A DNA stretch of 64,000 nt from NCBI RefSeq assembly GCF_041260665.1, contig NZ_JBGCCT010000001.1, positions 434,001 through 498,000 of the forward strand, given 5' to 3'. Position numbers and translations under genes: made by a program. The notes below the pieces were generated by a model. That model was given only the letters and a program-made list of their open reading frames with translations. It did no database searches and was not told the origin of the DNA. Positions within the stretch are counted from its first letter, which is position 1. The number at the start of each line of letters is the position of its first letter. Shown here piece after piece: positions 28,238 to 38,469 of the stretch. Source of the stretch: Catenulispora sp. GP43 (lineage in GTDB: Bacteria; Actinomycetota; Actinomycetes; Streptomycetales; Catenulisporaceae).

Positions 28238-29755
28238 ATGGGAAAACATGGTGCGTCCCATAGTCCGTCCCATTGGGATACCGACTGGGAGGCGGCCATA
28301 ACGCCTAACGGCGAGGACAGCCTGTACGGTTCAAGCGACGGGTACCAGGCGGTCAACGACTGGTCCGGGGTCTACGAGACCCCGTCGCAGACCGGCTTCT
28401 ACGAACAGGGAGCCGTCTACGACTACGAGGACGCCACGACGCGGCAGCCCGTGATGGACCAGAGCTATTACGAATCGGTGTACGCGGCCTACACGGCGCC
28501 GCAGCAGCAGGCCCCGGCCGAGCCGATGATCCCCGCTCAGCCGCAGGCGCCGGAGTCCAGCCCCATGTGGGACGGACCGGGGTGGCAGGACCCGTACACG
28601 CAGCCGCAGCAGTACGCGCAGCCGCAGTACGAGCAGCCCCAGCAGCAGCACTACGACCAGCAGGCGTTCGAGGCCCAGCAGTACGGGGCGCAGCCGCAGT
28701 ACGAGGACCACAACTTCCACCACCCGGACTTCGACACCGGGACCTTCGAGGCCATCTACGAGGCCCCGGGGTCGACGGAAGCCGCCTACGATCTCCTGCC
28801 GGACGGCGAGGGCCACGAAGACGGCGACTACGACGAGTACGGCTACGAGAACGCCGCCTACGCCGGGTCGGACTACGACGACGCCGAGGACTACGCCGGC
28901 TACGGATACGCCGACACAGAGGACTACGAAGACCCCGACGGCGGCCAGGACGACACCCCCCTGCGCAGCCGCAGCCGCTCCGGCGGCACTCCGGGGCCCC
29001 GTCCCGTCGGCAGCAAGCCCGCGCGCCCCTCAGTGCCCCTGTCCGGGCGCCGCACGCTGCACGCGTTCACCTCGACCCCGGCCGCGGTGGTGGGAGTGGC
29101 GGCCGTGGCGGTCGCCGCGGTCGGCGGCCTGCGCCTGCCGGCGAACCACACCGAGACCGCCGCCGACGCGGCGAGCCCGGTCACCCCGACCAACGGCCTG
29201 GAGCAGAACCTGCTCCAGATGCGCGCGGCCAGCGCCAACCTGGCCGACCGCGCGACGCGCAGCGAGCAGCGCAGCGAACTGGTGCAGCAGCAGGCGCTGG
29301 AGAAGCAGCGGCTCGCGGAGATGTCGCAGAAGTACTTCCTGCCGGTCCAGGACTACGTGCTCACCGCCGGCTTCGGCCAGTCCGGCGACCGCTGGGTCAA
29401 CCTGCACACCGGCCAGGACTTCGCGGTGCCGACCGGCACCAAGGTGGTCGCGATCACCGACGGGACGGTCATAGAGTCCGGCTGGGCCGGCCCGTACGGC
29501 TACCGGATAGTGATACAGCATCCTGACGGCAGCCAGACCTGGTACTGCCACCTGAGCGTGATGAAGGTGCGCAGCGGCAAGGTGGCGGCCGGGCAGATCA
29601 TCGCGCTGTCCGGCGACACCGGGAACACCACCGGGCCGCACCTGCACCTGGAATACCACCCGCCCGGCGCCGCGGACCCGATGACCGGCGTGCCCGGGGC
29701 GTCGACCGCCGTGGACCCGATGCCGTTCCTGCGGGCGCACGGGCTGGTTCCGTAA
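28238..29755 (+). CDS. Secreted/anchored M23 peptidoglycan peptidase
   Basis: A 505-residue protein. Residues 1-250 are acidic and rich in Tyr, Gln, Pro and Asp (QPQYEQPQQQHYDQQ), probably a disordered cytoplasmic region. One hydrophobic segment (AVVGVAAVAVAAVGGLRL, about 283-300) is a signal anchor. A coiled-coil stretch (about 320-365) follows, then a LytM/M23 domain (about 370-500) with the first zinc His in NLHTGQDFAV and the HLHLEYH pair in GPHLHLEYH. It should cleave peptide cross-links in peptidoglycan. An M23 gene lies at this place next to pcrA in streptomycetes. ATG 28238, with AGGAGG 11 bases upstream. Confidence 0.93.
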   Translation: MGKHGASHSPSHWDTDWEAAITPNGEDSLYGSSDGYQAVNDWSGVYETPSQTGFYEQGAVYDYEDATTRQPVMDQSYYESVYAAYTAPQQQAPAEPMIPAQPQAPESSPMWDGPGWQDPYTQPQQYAQPQYEQPQQQHYDQQAFEAQQYGAQPQYEDHNFHHPDFDTGTFEAIYEAPGSTEAAYDLLPDGEGHEDGDYDEYGYENAAYAGSDYDDAEDYAGYGYADTEDYEDPDGGQDDTPLRSRSRSGGTPGPRPVGSKPARPSVPLSGRRTLHAFTSTPAAVVGVAAVAVAAVGGLRLPANHTETAADAASPVTPTNGLEQNLLQMRAASANLADRATRSEQRSELVQQQALEKQRLAEMSQKYFLPVQDYVLTAGFGQSGDRWVNLHTGQDFAVPTGTKVVAITDGTVIESGWAGPYGYRIVIQHPDGSQTWYCHLSVMKVRSGKVAAGQIIALSGDTGNTTGPHLHLEYHPPGAADPMTGVPGASTAVDPMPFLRAHGLVP

Positions 29756-29771
29756 GGCGGAAATGCGACAG

Positions 29772-29798
29772 AGGGTCCGGGGCATCCCGGACCCTTTT
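29772..29798 (+). terminator. Terminator of the M23 peptidase gene
   Basis: A perfect 10-bp stem (29772-29781 with 29786-29795), a 4-base GCAT loop and a TTTT run on the + strand, 16 bases after the stop. Textbook intrinsic terminator. Confidence 0.92.
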
Positions 29799-29859
29799 GC
29801 TGTGCCCTGATACGGCGTACAACTAGGGGGTACGACCGACATCACGGGCGCCAGGAGGC

Positions 29860-30297
29860 ATGACCGGACGACTCAGGATTCTTCCTTGCCTCATCGCGCT
29901 CGGGGCTCTGAGCGCGGCCTGTGGCGGCGCGTCCGGCGGCAGCGGTTCCGCGGCCGGCAACGTCGCCGCGGCGTCGGGGACCGGGTCGTCCGGCGCGGCC
30001 GTCACCGGGGCGCTGGCTTATGTCCATGGAGCCTGCACCTACTGCGAATTCGGCACCAATGTCACCGTGAGCACGCCGGATCCGTCACAGACCACCGACA
30101 AACTGCCGCCCGGGCTGACCGTGGTCGCGCCGTCGAACGCGGCGGGGCTTAGCCCTGCGCGACCCAGCGGCGCATACCGGGGGCGGCGAGCAGGGCTAGT
30201 TCGAGGCCGAGCCGCGCGAGGAGTAGCGGGCCGCCGTCGACGTGCAGGTTGTGCACGAAAAGCGTCGACGCGGCTACCGCGACGACACCGACGTTGA
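29860..30297 (+). CDS. Small putative lipoprotein with a decayed-looking 3' end
   Basis: A 145-residue frame. The first 21 residues are a lipoprotein signal (MTGRLRILPCLIALGALSAACGG, lipobox LSAAC), then a Gly/Ser/Ala-rich linker and GACTYCEFGTNVTVSTPDP, a plausible short folded part with a CxxC. From about residue 97 the protein becomes Arg-rich (RRAGLVRGRAARGVAGRRRR) because it runs 149 bases antisense to the convergent membrane-protein gene. The original C-terminus may have been lost. The ribosome site AGGAGG is only one base from the ATG. Function unknown. Confidence 0.55.
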   Translation: MTGRLRILPCLIALGALSAACGGASGGSGSAAGNVAAASGTGSSGAAVTGALAYVHGACTYCEFGTNVTVSTPDPSQTTDKLPPGLTVVAPSNAAGLSPARPSGAYRGRRAGLVRGRAARGVAGRRRRAGCARKASTRLPRRHRR

Positions 30298-30517
30298 GCG
30301 TCACCAGCGCGAACCAGGCGACGGAGCTCCCGATCCAGATCCTCCGGAGCAGGTAGATGTCCAGCAGCAGCCACGGCAAGGCCGCGCCCAAGCCGCCGAC
30401 CGCCGAATAGTCGGCGATCGCGACGGTCAGCGCTTCCAGCACCGCGATGCCGGCGATCAGCCCTGCCGGTCGTGGCGCGGGTCGCGCCTCGATATAGCCG
30501 TCCGTCGCAGAGCTCAT
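30149..30517 (-). CDS. Small four-TM membrane protein downstream of pcrA
   Basis: A 122-residue protein with about four hydrophobic segments (GLIAGIAVLEALTVAIADY, ALPWLLLDIYLLRRI, SVAWFALVTLNVGVVAVAAS, LLLARLGLELALLAAPGM). Function unknown. ATG 30517 lies 32 bases after the pcrA stop, with GGGGGTG upstream, so it is probably co-transcribed with pcrA. Its 3' part overlaps the convergent lipoprotein frame by 149 bases. The hydrophobic pattern supports this strand as the real one there. Confidence 0.7.
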   Translation of the reverse strand: MSSATDGYIEARPAPRPAGLIAGIAVLEALTVAIADYSAVGGLGAALPWLLLDIYLLRRIWIGSSVAWFALVTLNVGVVAVAASTLFVHNLHVDGGPLLLARLGLELALLAAPGMRRWVAQG

Positions 30518-30549
30518 CGCGCACCCCCGATTAGTCCGACAAGCTATTC

Positions 30550-33030
30550 CTAAAGCTTCTGCACCGGCGCCATCGTCAGCAGCAGCGTCCGCACCCCCGA
30601 CGAGCCGAAGTCGATCGTCGCCTCGTCGCGCTCCCGGCCGCTGACCGCGACGACGGTGCCCATGCCGAAGGAGTCGTGGATCACGCGGTCGCCGGGGTCC
30701 AGGGAGATCACCTTCACCGGTCCCTTGCGCTGCTGGAAGCCTCGGGTGACGCCGCGGCGGTCGCCGAACGGGGAGCGCTCGGCGGTCTTCGGCTCCGGGG
30801 CGGTGCGCTCCCACTCGATGAGGGGCTCGGGGATCTCGCCGAGGAACTTCGACGGCGGGTTGTACTGCGGTGCGCCCCAGGCGGAGCGGTAGACGGAGCG
30901 GGAGACGTAGAGCTGCTCGCGGGCGCGGGTGATGCCCACGTAGGCCAGGCGGCGCTCCTCCTCCATCTCCTTCTTGTCGCCCATGGAGCGCATGTGCGGG
31001 AAGACGCCGTCCTCCATGCCGGTGAGGAAGACCACCGGGAACTCCAGGCCCTTGGCGCTGTGCAGGGTCATCAGGGTGACCATGCCCTCGTGGTCCTCGC
31101 CGTCGGGGATCTGGTCGGAGTCGGCGACCAAAGCCACACGCTCCAGGAACTCCGGGAGCCGGCCTTCGGGCTGGCTCTGCTCGAACTCCAGGGCCACCGC
31201 CAGGAGTTCGCGGAGGTTCTCGATGCGGGTCTCGTCCTGCGGGTCGTCGGAGTCCTGCAGTTCCTGCAGCAGGCCGGTGCGCTCCAGTATGGCCTCCAGG
31301 ACGTGCGCGGGGCCGTACTCGGCGGCCATCTCGCGCAGTTCGTCCATCATCTGCGTGAAGCCCTGGATGGCCTTCACCGAGCGCGCGGCCAGAGCCGGCG
31401 CCTCGTCGGCGCGGCGCAGGGCGTCGCCGAAGGAGATGCGGTCGCGGGCGGCGAGGCGCTCCAGGGACTCCTCGGCCTTCTCGCCGATGCCGCGCTTCGG
31501 GGTGTTCAGGATGCGGCGGACCGAGACGATGTCGTCCTCGTTGGCCAGGGCGCGCAGGTAGGCCAGCGCGTCGCGGACCTCCTTGCGCTCGTAGAAGCGG
31601 ACGCCGCCGACCACGCGGTAGGGCAGGCCGATCCGGACGAAGATTTCCTCGAAGACACGGGACTGCGCGTTGGTGCGGTAGAACACCGCGACGCCGCCGT
31701 AGGTGGTCTCCTTGGCGTCGGAGAGGCGGTCGATCTCCTCGGCCACGAACTGGGCCTCGGAGTGCTCGTCGTCGGCGACGTAGCCGGTGATCAGCTTGCC
31801 CTGGCCGGAGTCGGTCCACAGGTTCTTCGCCCGGCGGCCCTTGTTGTTCTCGATGACCGCGTTCGCCGCGGACAGGATGGTCTGGGTGGAGCGGTAGTTC
31901 TGCTCCAGCTTGATGACCTTGGCGTCCGGGTAGTCGCGCTCGAACTCGATGATGTTGCGGATGGTCGCCCCGCGGAAGGCGTAGATGGACTGGTCCGCGT
32001 CGCCGACCACGCACAGCTCGCCCGGCGGCAGTTCCTCGCCCTCCCCGCCGGTCTCGCCGGGGGCGCCCCCGACCAGGTCTCCGTCCGCGGTGCGCTTCTT
32101 GTGCTGCCCGACCAGTTCCTTCACCAGCTGGTACTGCGCGGTGTTGGTGTCCTGGTACTCGTCCACCAGGATGTTGCGGAAGCGGCGGCGGTAGTGCTCG
32201 GCGATCATCGGGAACGCCTGGAGCAGGTGCACCGTGGTCATGATGATGTCGTCGAAGTCCAGCGCCTTGGCCGCGGTCAGGCGGTCCGAGTACAGCCGGT
32301 AGACCTGCGCGAGCTGGCGCTCGGCCTCGGTCTGCGCGCGGCTGGAGAAGGTGTCGTGGTCGACCAGCTCGTTCTTGAGCTTGGAGATCTGGCCGAGCAT
32401 CGAGCGCGGCGTGGTCTTCTTCGGATCGATCTCCAGGTCGCGCAGGACCATGGTCATCAGGCGCTGGGAGTCGGCGGTGTCGTAGATGGAGAAGTTGCTC
32501 GGCAGGCCGGCGGTCTTGGCCTGGGCGCGCAGGATCCGGACGCAGGCCGAGTGGAAGGTCGAGACCCACATCAGGCGGGCCCGCGGGCCGACCAGTTCCT
32601 CCACCCGCTGGCGCATCTCGGCGGCGGCCTTGTTGGTGAAGGTGATCGCCAGGATCGAGCCGGGGTGCGCGTGCCGCTCGCCGACCAGGTAGGCGATGCG
32701 GTGCGCCAGCACCCGGGTCTTGCCCGAGCCCGCGCCGGCGATGATCAGCAGCGGGGAGCCGGCGTGCACGACCGCCTCGCGCTGCGGGTCGTTCAGGCCC
32801 TCGAGCAGCTTGCGCGCCGAGGCCGACTCCTCCGGCGGGACCCAGGCGTCCTCCGGCTCGTCCCAGCCGTCCCAGCCCTCCCGCTCGGCGTCGGACTCCT
32901 CGGCCCAGGCCGGGGGTTCGGGCAGGGTGCGGTCGGTGTGCCGCTCCTCACCCGACCCGCGCTGCTCCCGGATCTCGTCGAGCATGGGGAACAACGGCAG
33001 GGCACCTGGGGCGAAGAGGGAAGAACTCAC
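30550..33030 (-). CDS. pcrA: ATP-dependent DNA helicase PcrA/UvrD (superfamily 1A)
   Basis: A 3'-5' helicase for nucleotide-excision repair, replication restart and removal of recombination intermediates. 826 residues. Walker A AGAGSGKT near 98-105, Walker B DEYQDTN, motif III CVVGDADQSIY with an acidic Gly-rich insert just before it, motif IV QNYRSTQTIL, motif V in VTLMTLHSAKGLEFP and motif VI EERRLAYVGITRARE are all intact. The C-terminal Tudor-like part ends in LLTMAPVQKL. GTG start without a clear ribosome site. MLDEIREQRG downstream is an alternative start. Order with the M23 gene matches streptomycetes. Confidence 0.96.
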   Translation of the reverse strand: MSSSLFAPGALPLFPMLDEIREQRGSGEERHTDRTLPEPPAWAEESDAEREGWDGWDEPEDAWVPPEESASARKLLEGLNDPQREAVVHAGSPLLIIAGAGSGKTRVLAHRIAYLVGERHAHPGSILAITFTNKAAAEMRQRVEELVGPRARLMWVSTFHSACVRILRAQAKTAGLPSNFSIYDTADSQRLMTMVLRDLEIDPKKTTPRSMLGQISKLKNELVDHDTFSSRAQTEAERQLAQVYRLYSDRLTAAKALDFDDIIMTTVHLLQAFPMIAEHYRRRFRNILVDEYQDTNTAQYQLVKELVGQHKKRTADGDLVGGAPGETGGEGEELPPGELCVVGDADQSIYAFRGATIRNIIEFERDYPDAKVIKLEQNYRSTQTILSAANAVIENNKGRRAKNLWTDSGQGKLITGYVADDEHSEAQFVAEEIDRLSDAKETTYGGVAVFYRTNAQSRVFEEIFVRIGLPYRVVGGVRFYERKEVRDALAYLRALANEDDIVSVRRILNTPKRGIGEKAEESLERLAARDRISFGDALRRADEAPALAARSVKAIQGFTQMMDELREMAAEYGPAHVLEAILERTGLLQELQDSDDPQDETRIENLRELLAVALEFEQSQPEGRLPEFLERVALVADSDQIPDGEDHEGMVTLMTLHSAKGLEFPVVFLTGMEDGVFPHMRSMGDKKEMEEERRLAYVGITRAREQLYVSRSVYRSAWGAPQYNPPSKFLGEIPEPLIEWERTAPEPKTAERSPFGDRRGVTRGFQQRKGPVKVISLDPGDRVIHDSFGMGTVVAVSGRERDEATIDFGSSGVRTLLLTMAPVQKL

Positions 33031-33109
33031 TCAAGGATTTTCGCAGACCGCACCGACAAGACGGGAGCGGTCGCTCAGATGGGCCGGTCACCTGGGCCGA
33101 TGCCGGTGC

Positions 33110-33158
33110 CACCGGCGGTATCGGCGGCGTCGGCGGCACCGGCGGCACCGGCGCCACC
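33110..33158. repeat. GGC/ACC low-complexity tract
   Basis: An imperfect repeat of ACCGGCGGY/TCGGCGGC-type 9-mers in the spacer between the divergent pcrA and PIG-L genes. A GATAAT hexamer (33163-33168) right after it could be a -10 for the PIG-L gene, but no matching -35 is visible. Confidence 0.6.
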
Positions 33159-33261
33159 CGGAGATAATGGTTCGGTGCCCGGAACACCGGCGGCACCGCC
33201 GGCGTTGCCCCTCGTGGAGAGCATCCACTCCCGTCCGTCCGCCCCGGAACCAGGAGCCCTC

Positions 33262-33981
33262 ATGCCCGACGCCAGCGCCCCCTCCCGCGTCCTCGTCGTC
33301 ACCGCGCATCCCGACGACGTCGACTTCGGTGCCGCCGGCACCGTGGCGACCTGGACCGACGCCGGGATCGAGGTCACCTACGCGATCGTGACCAGCGGCG
33401 ACGCCGGCGAGGCGTTCCCGGACACGCCGCGCTCGGAGGTGGCGGCGCTGCGCGAGACCGAGCAGACCGCCGCGGCCAAGTGCGTCGGCGTCACCGACAT
33501 CCGCTTCCTGCACTGGCCGGACGGCCGGCTGACGCCCTCGCTGGAGCTGCGCCGGGACATCTCGCGGGTGATCCGCCAGGTCCGCCCCGAGCGGGTCCTG
33601 ATCCCCTCCGCCGAGCTGGACCTGGAGCGCATCTACGCCTCGCACCCGGACCACCGCGCCGTCGGCGAGGCGGCCATCGCGGCGGTCTACCCCGACGCGC
33701 GCAACCCCTGGGCCCACACCGAGCTGCTGGAGGTCGAGGGGCTGGAGCCCTGGAGCGTCCCGGAGACCTGGGTGATGTCGATGAAGAACGCCGGCCACGG
33801 CGTGGACATCACCGACGTCTTCGACCGCAAGGTGGCCGCGCTTCAGGCGCACGCCTCCCAGACGAACGGGCACCCGGACCTGGAGGGCATGCTGCGCTCC
33901 TGGGGCGAGGGCGTCGCGCAGCGGCTGGGGCTGGGCGAGGGCCGGATCGCGGAGGCGTTCCAGGTGGTCAACACCCGCTGA
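33262..33981 (+). CDS. PIG-L (LmbE) family deacetylase
   Basis: A 239-residue zinc-dependent N-deacetylase-like protein. Metal motif AHPDD (15-19) and the second site SHPDHRAVGEA near 130. LRETEQTAAAKCVGV and FLHWPDGRL are standard for the family that includes MshB, Mca and lincomycin-pathway LmbE. The substrate is probably an N-acetylglucosaminyl or related conjugate; this subgroup is not MshB itself. ATG behind AGGAG. No signal peptide. Divergent from pcrA and convergent with glnD. Its stop lies in an 11-bp tandem duplication. Confidence 0.9.
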   Translation: MPDASAPSRVLVVTAHPDDVDFGAAGTVATWTDAGIEVTYAIVTSGDAGEAFPDTPRSEVAALRETEQTAAAKCVGVTDIRFLHWPDGRLTPSLELRRDISRVIRQVRPERVLIPSAELDLERIYASHPDHRAVGEAAIAAVYPDARNPWAHTELLEVEGLEPWSVPETWVMSMKNAGHGVDITDVFDRKVAALQAHASQTNGHPDLEGMLRSWGEGVAQRLGLGEGRIAEAFQVVNTR

Positions 33982-33991
33982 ACACCCGCTG
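33970..33991. repeat. 11-bp tandem duplication over a stop codon
   Basis: AACACCCGCTG is repeated exactly at 33970-33980 and 33981-33991. The PIG-L TGA (33979-33981) spans the join of the copies, so the second copy is outside the gene. Confidence 0.9.
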
Positions 33992-34005
33992 ACCGGGGTC
34001 CCGGT

Positions 34006-36527
34006 TCACAGCACCGCGGCCACCGCCGCGGCCACCCGCTGCGCGGCGTCGTCGGCGAGCTGCGCGCCGGTGGCCGTGACGACGTAGAACACGTCGACGG
34101 CCTCGGCCCCGAGCGTCGAGACCCGCGCCGAGCGCACCGAGACACCCGTCCCGGCCAGCGCCGAGGCGACGCGGTAGAGCAGGCCCGGCGCGTCGCGCGC
34201 CTTGACCTCCAGCACCGTCGCCGAGGCCGAGGCCCCGGGCAGCACCGCCACGCTCGGCGCGGCGACCAGGCGGTTGCGCCGCTCGCCGGCGTCGCGGCTG
34301 GCCAGGCGGCCGGCGACGTCCAACGTGCCGGACAGGGCGGAGCGCACGTCCTCGCGGAGCCGGTCCTGCAACGCCGTGCTCCAGTCCGCGGCGACGAGCC
34401 AGCGCTGGACGACGACGCCGTCGACGGTCTCGCTGGTGGCGGCGCGGATGGTCAGCCGGCGCAGCGCCAGCACACCGGCGACGGCGGCGAGGATGCCGAT
34501 CCGGTCGGGGGCCGCGACGGATACCGCCTGCGCGCCCTCGATCTCGACGACGATGCCGTCGGCCGACGCCCGGCTGCGGGCCGCCAGCTCGGCGGCCCGT
34601 GCCGGGTCGGACGGTTCGGCGACCGGCGGGTCGACGCCCAGCAGCGCGGCCTCGGCCCGGACGGCCAGGCCGTGGTAGAGGCCGGAGCGCCAGGGGTTCC
34701 AGGCCGCGGGGCCGGTCGCCTTGCTGTCGGCCTCGGACAGTGCGCGCAGCAGGCGCAGCGCCTCGACGCGCGGGGCGGCCAGCTCGGCCAGGGCGGTCAG
34801 GAGCGCGTCCAGGGTGGCCGGGTCGTCGGGGTCGCGGGCGGTGGCCAGGTCCGGCAGCAGCAGATGGTGGCGCACCAGTCCGGTCAGGGTGCTGACGTCG
34901 GCGGCGTTGAACCCGAACGCGGGCGCCAGCTGCCGGGTCAGCTCCGCGCCGGTCTCGGAGTGGTCGCCGGGCAGCCCCTTGCCGATGTCGTGCAGCAGCG
35001 CGGCGACCAGCAGCAGGTCGGGACGGTCGACGCGGCGCGGCAGATCGGAGGCCGCGACGACGGTCTGCAGGGTGTGCCGGTCGACGGTGTGGACGTGCAG
35101 GCTGTTGCGCTGCGGCAGGGACCTGATCCGCCGCCACTCGGGCAGCAGCGCGTGCAGGATGCCGGAGCGGTCCAGCGCCTCCCACACCGGGATCAGGCCG
35201 GGTCCGGCGCCGAGCAGGGTCACGAAGGCTTCCCGGGCCTCCCGCGGCCAGGGACGCGGCAGCGGTGCCGACTCCTCGGCCAGCCGGCGCAGGGTGTTGG
35301 GGGCGAAGGAGAGGTCGGATTCGGCGGCCGCGGCGGCGGCGCGCAGCACCAGGACCGGGTCGCGCGAGGGCGCGGCGGCCCGGGCGAGGAAGACCTCGCC
35401 GTCCTGTTCCACGACGCCGTCGGCCAGCGGGCGGCGCACCGGGCGCCGCGCGGGGTTGCGGGCGGCCAGTGCCGCGTCGACCTGGCGCCAGGCGGCTTCG
35501 GCGGTGTAGGCGATGGTGGTGGCGGCTTCGGCCACGCGGCGCATGAGGAGGTCGGCGTCGGTGGTGTAGAGCTCTGCGATGGTGGTGGCGGACGCGGGAC
35601 CGTCGGAACCGTCGGGATTGCCGGAACCGCCGCAACCACCGGAACCGCCGGGACCACCGAGCGGATCGCGGGTGTGAGGCTCTGCGAGACCGCTGTCGCC
35701 GGCGGACCCCAGGTCCGCGGCGAACAGTCCGTTGGCGTCGAGCGGACTGGTCAGGGTCCGGTCATCGTCGCCGCCGAGCACCCCGGCGTCCCGCAGCAGC
35801 GCCGCGACCCCGTCCTGTTCCTGGAGCAGCAGCCGGTCCAGGGCGCGCCCGGACACCCCGTGCAGGGCGTCGCGCACGTCCAGCAGGAACTCGCGGGCCC
35901 GCTCGGGCGCGCCGTGCGGCACGTCCACCAGCCAGGTCGCCGAGATGAAGCGCAGCATCGCCGAGTCGCGCAGGCCCCCGCGCGCCTCCTTCAGGTCGCC
36001 CTCCAGCCGGTAGGCCAGCTCGCCGTGCCGGGCCAGCCGGGCGGCGTACTCCTCGCGCAGGTCGCCCAGGCGCCGCAGGGCGTCGCGGCGCCAGTCGGCG
36101 AAGACGCCCGCGCGCACCGGGGCCACCAGGCCGGCGTCCCCGGCGACCAGGCGGGCGTCGAGCAGGCCGGTGGCCACGGCCAGGTCGGTGCGGGCCAGCT
36201 CGAGGGCTTCGGCGACGGTGCGGACCGAGTGGTCCAGCTTCCAGCCGGAGTCCCAGACCGGGTACCAGATCTTCTCGGCGATCCCGCCGACGGCCTCGGG
36301 GCTCAGCCCGGACGCGTGCAGCAGCACCACGTCCAGGTCCGAGCCCGGGGACAGTTCGCGGCGGCCGTAGCCGCCGACGGCCACCAGGGCGATACCCGGC
36401 TCGTCCGGCAGGAGCGAGGCCAGGAACGCGTCCGCGGCGTCCGAGCGCGCACGCCGGACGGCCGGCCCGATCTGCTGATCGGGCCGGCCGTCGGCTCCCT
36501 CACCGTGCTGGTCCATGGTGCGGTCCA

Positions 36528-36528
<1 letters not shown>
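34006..36528 (-). CDS. glnD: PII nucleotidyltransferase / nucleotidyl-removing enzyme
   Basis: Modifies PII protein GlnK on Tyr51; actinobacterial GlnD acts as an adenylyltransferase. 840 residues: nucleotidyltransferase domain with GGYGRRELSPGSDLDVVLL near 52-70, a helical PII-specific domain, an HD phosphohydrolase domain (HTVDRHTLQTVV and ALLHDIGKG) for removal, and two C-terminal ACT domains that sense glutamine. A Gly/Ser/Asn-rich 9-bp repeat insert lies near residues 288-310. GTG 36528 shares a base with the glnK stop (TAGTG). ATG 36516 is an alternative. Last gene of amtB-glnK-glnD. Confidence 0.96.
35601..35663 (-). repeat. 9-bp degenerate tandem repeat inside glnD
   Basis: Seven consecutive 9-mers of the CGCCGGAAC type (for example CACCGGAAC at 35637-35645). 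They stay in frame and encode a Gly-rich linker, GGPGGSGGCGGSGNPDGSDG, between the nucleotidyltransferase and helical regions. Confidence 0.75.
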
Positions 36529-38269
<1,741 letters not shown>

Positions 38270-38323
38270 CGCTTCTCCCTCACCTGATTCGACGGACGAT
38301 GGGAAGGAGCCTGGCGGCGCACC

Positions 38324-38361
38324 GTTTCCGGTGACGCCGCCGAGTGTTTCGGAGCCGTGAC
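38324..38361 (-). promoter_or_regulatory. Candidate GlnR-binding site upstream of amtB
   Basis: Read on the - strand: GTCAC (38361-38357), 6 bases, GAAAC (38350-38346), 6 bases, CGGCG (38339-38335), 6 bases, GAAAC (38328-38324). Three of the four half-sites match the gTnAC-n6-GaAAC pattern known for Streptomyces GlnR, in exact phase. Three further GTTAC pentamers (38377, 38418, 38447) lie upstream on the + strand. It is 55 bases from the amtB ATG. Confidence 0.6.
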
Positions 38362-38469
38362 AGATGCCGCCCGCATGTTACGTCCGGGTGAACTTGTCCC
38401 AACAGATGAGAAAGTTGGTTACAAAACGGACATGTATCAGCTTCCTGTTACGTTTGTCGTATCGACGGC

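Noticed and set aside
30676-33261. An upstream extension of the PIG-L frame of 862 codons.
   Set aside because: It is antisense to pcrA. The PIG-L gene starts at ATG 33262 with AGGAG and the family N-terminus.
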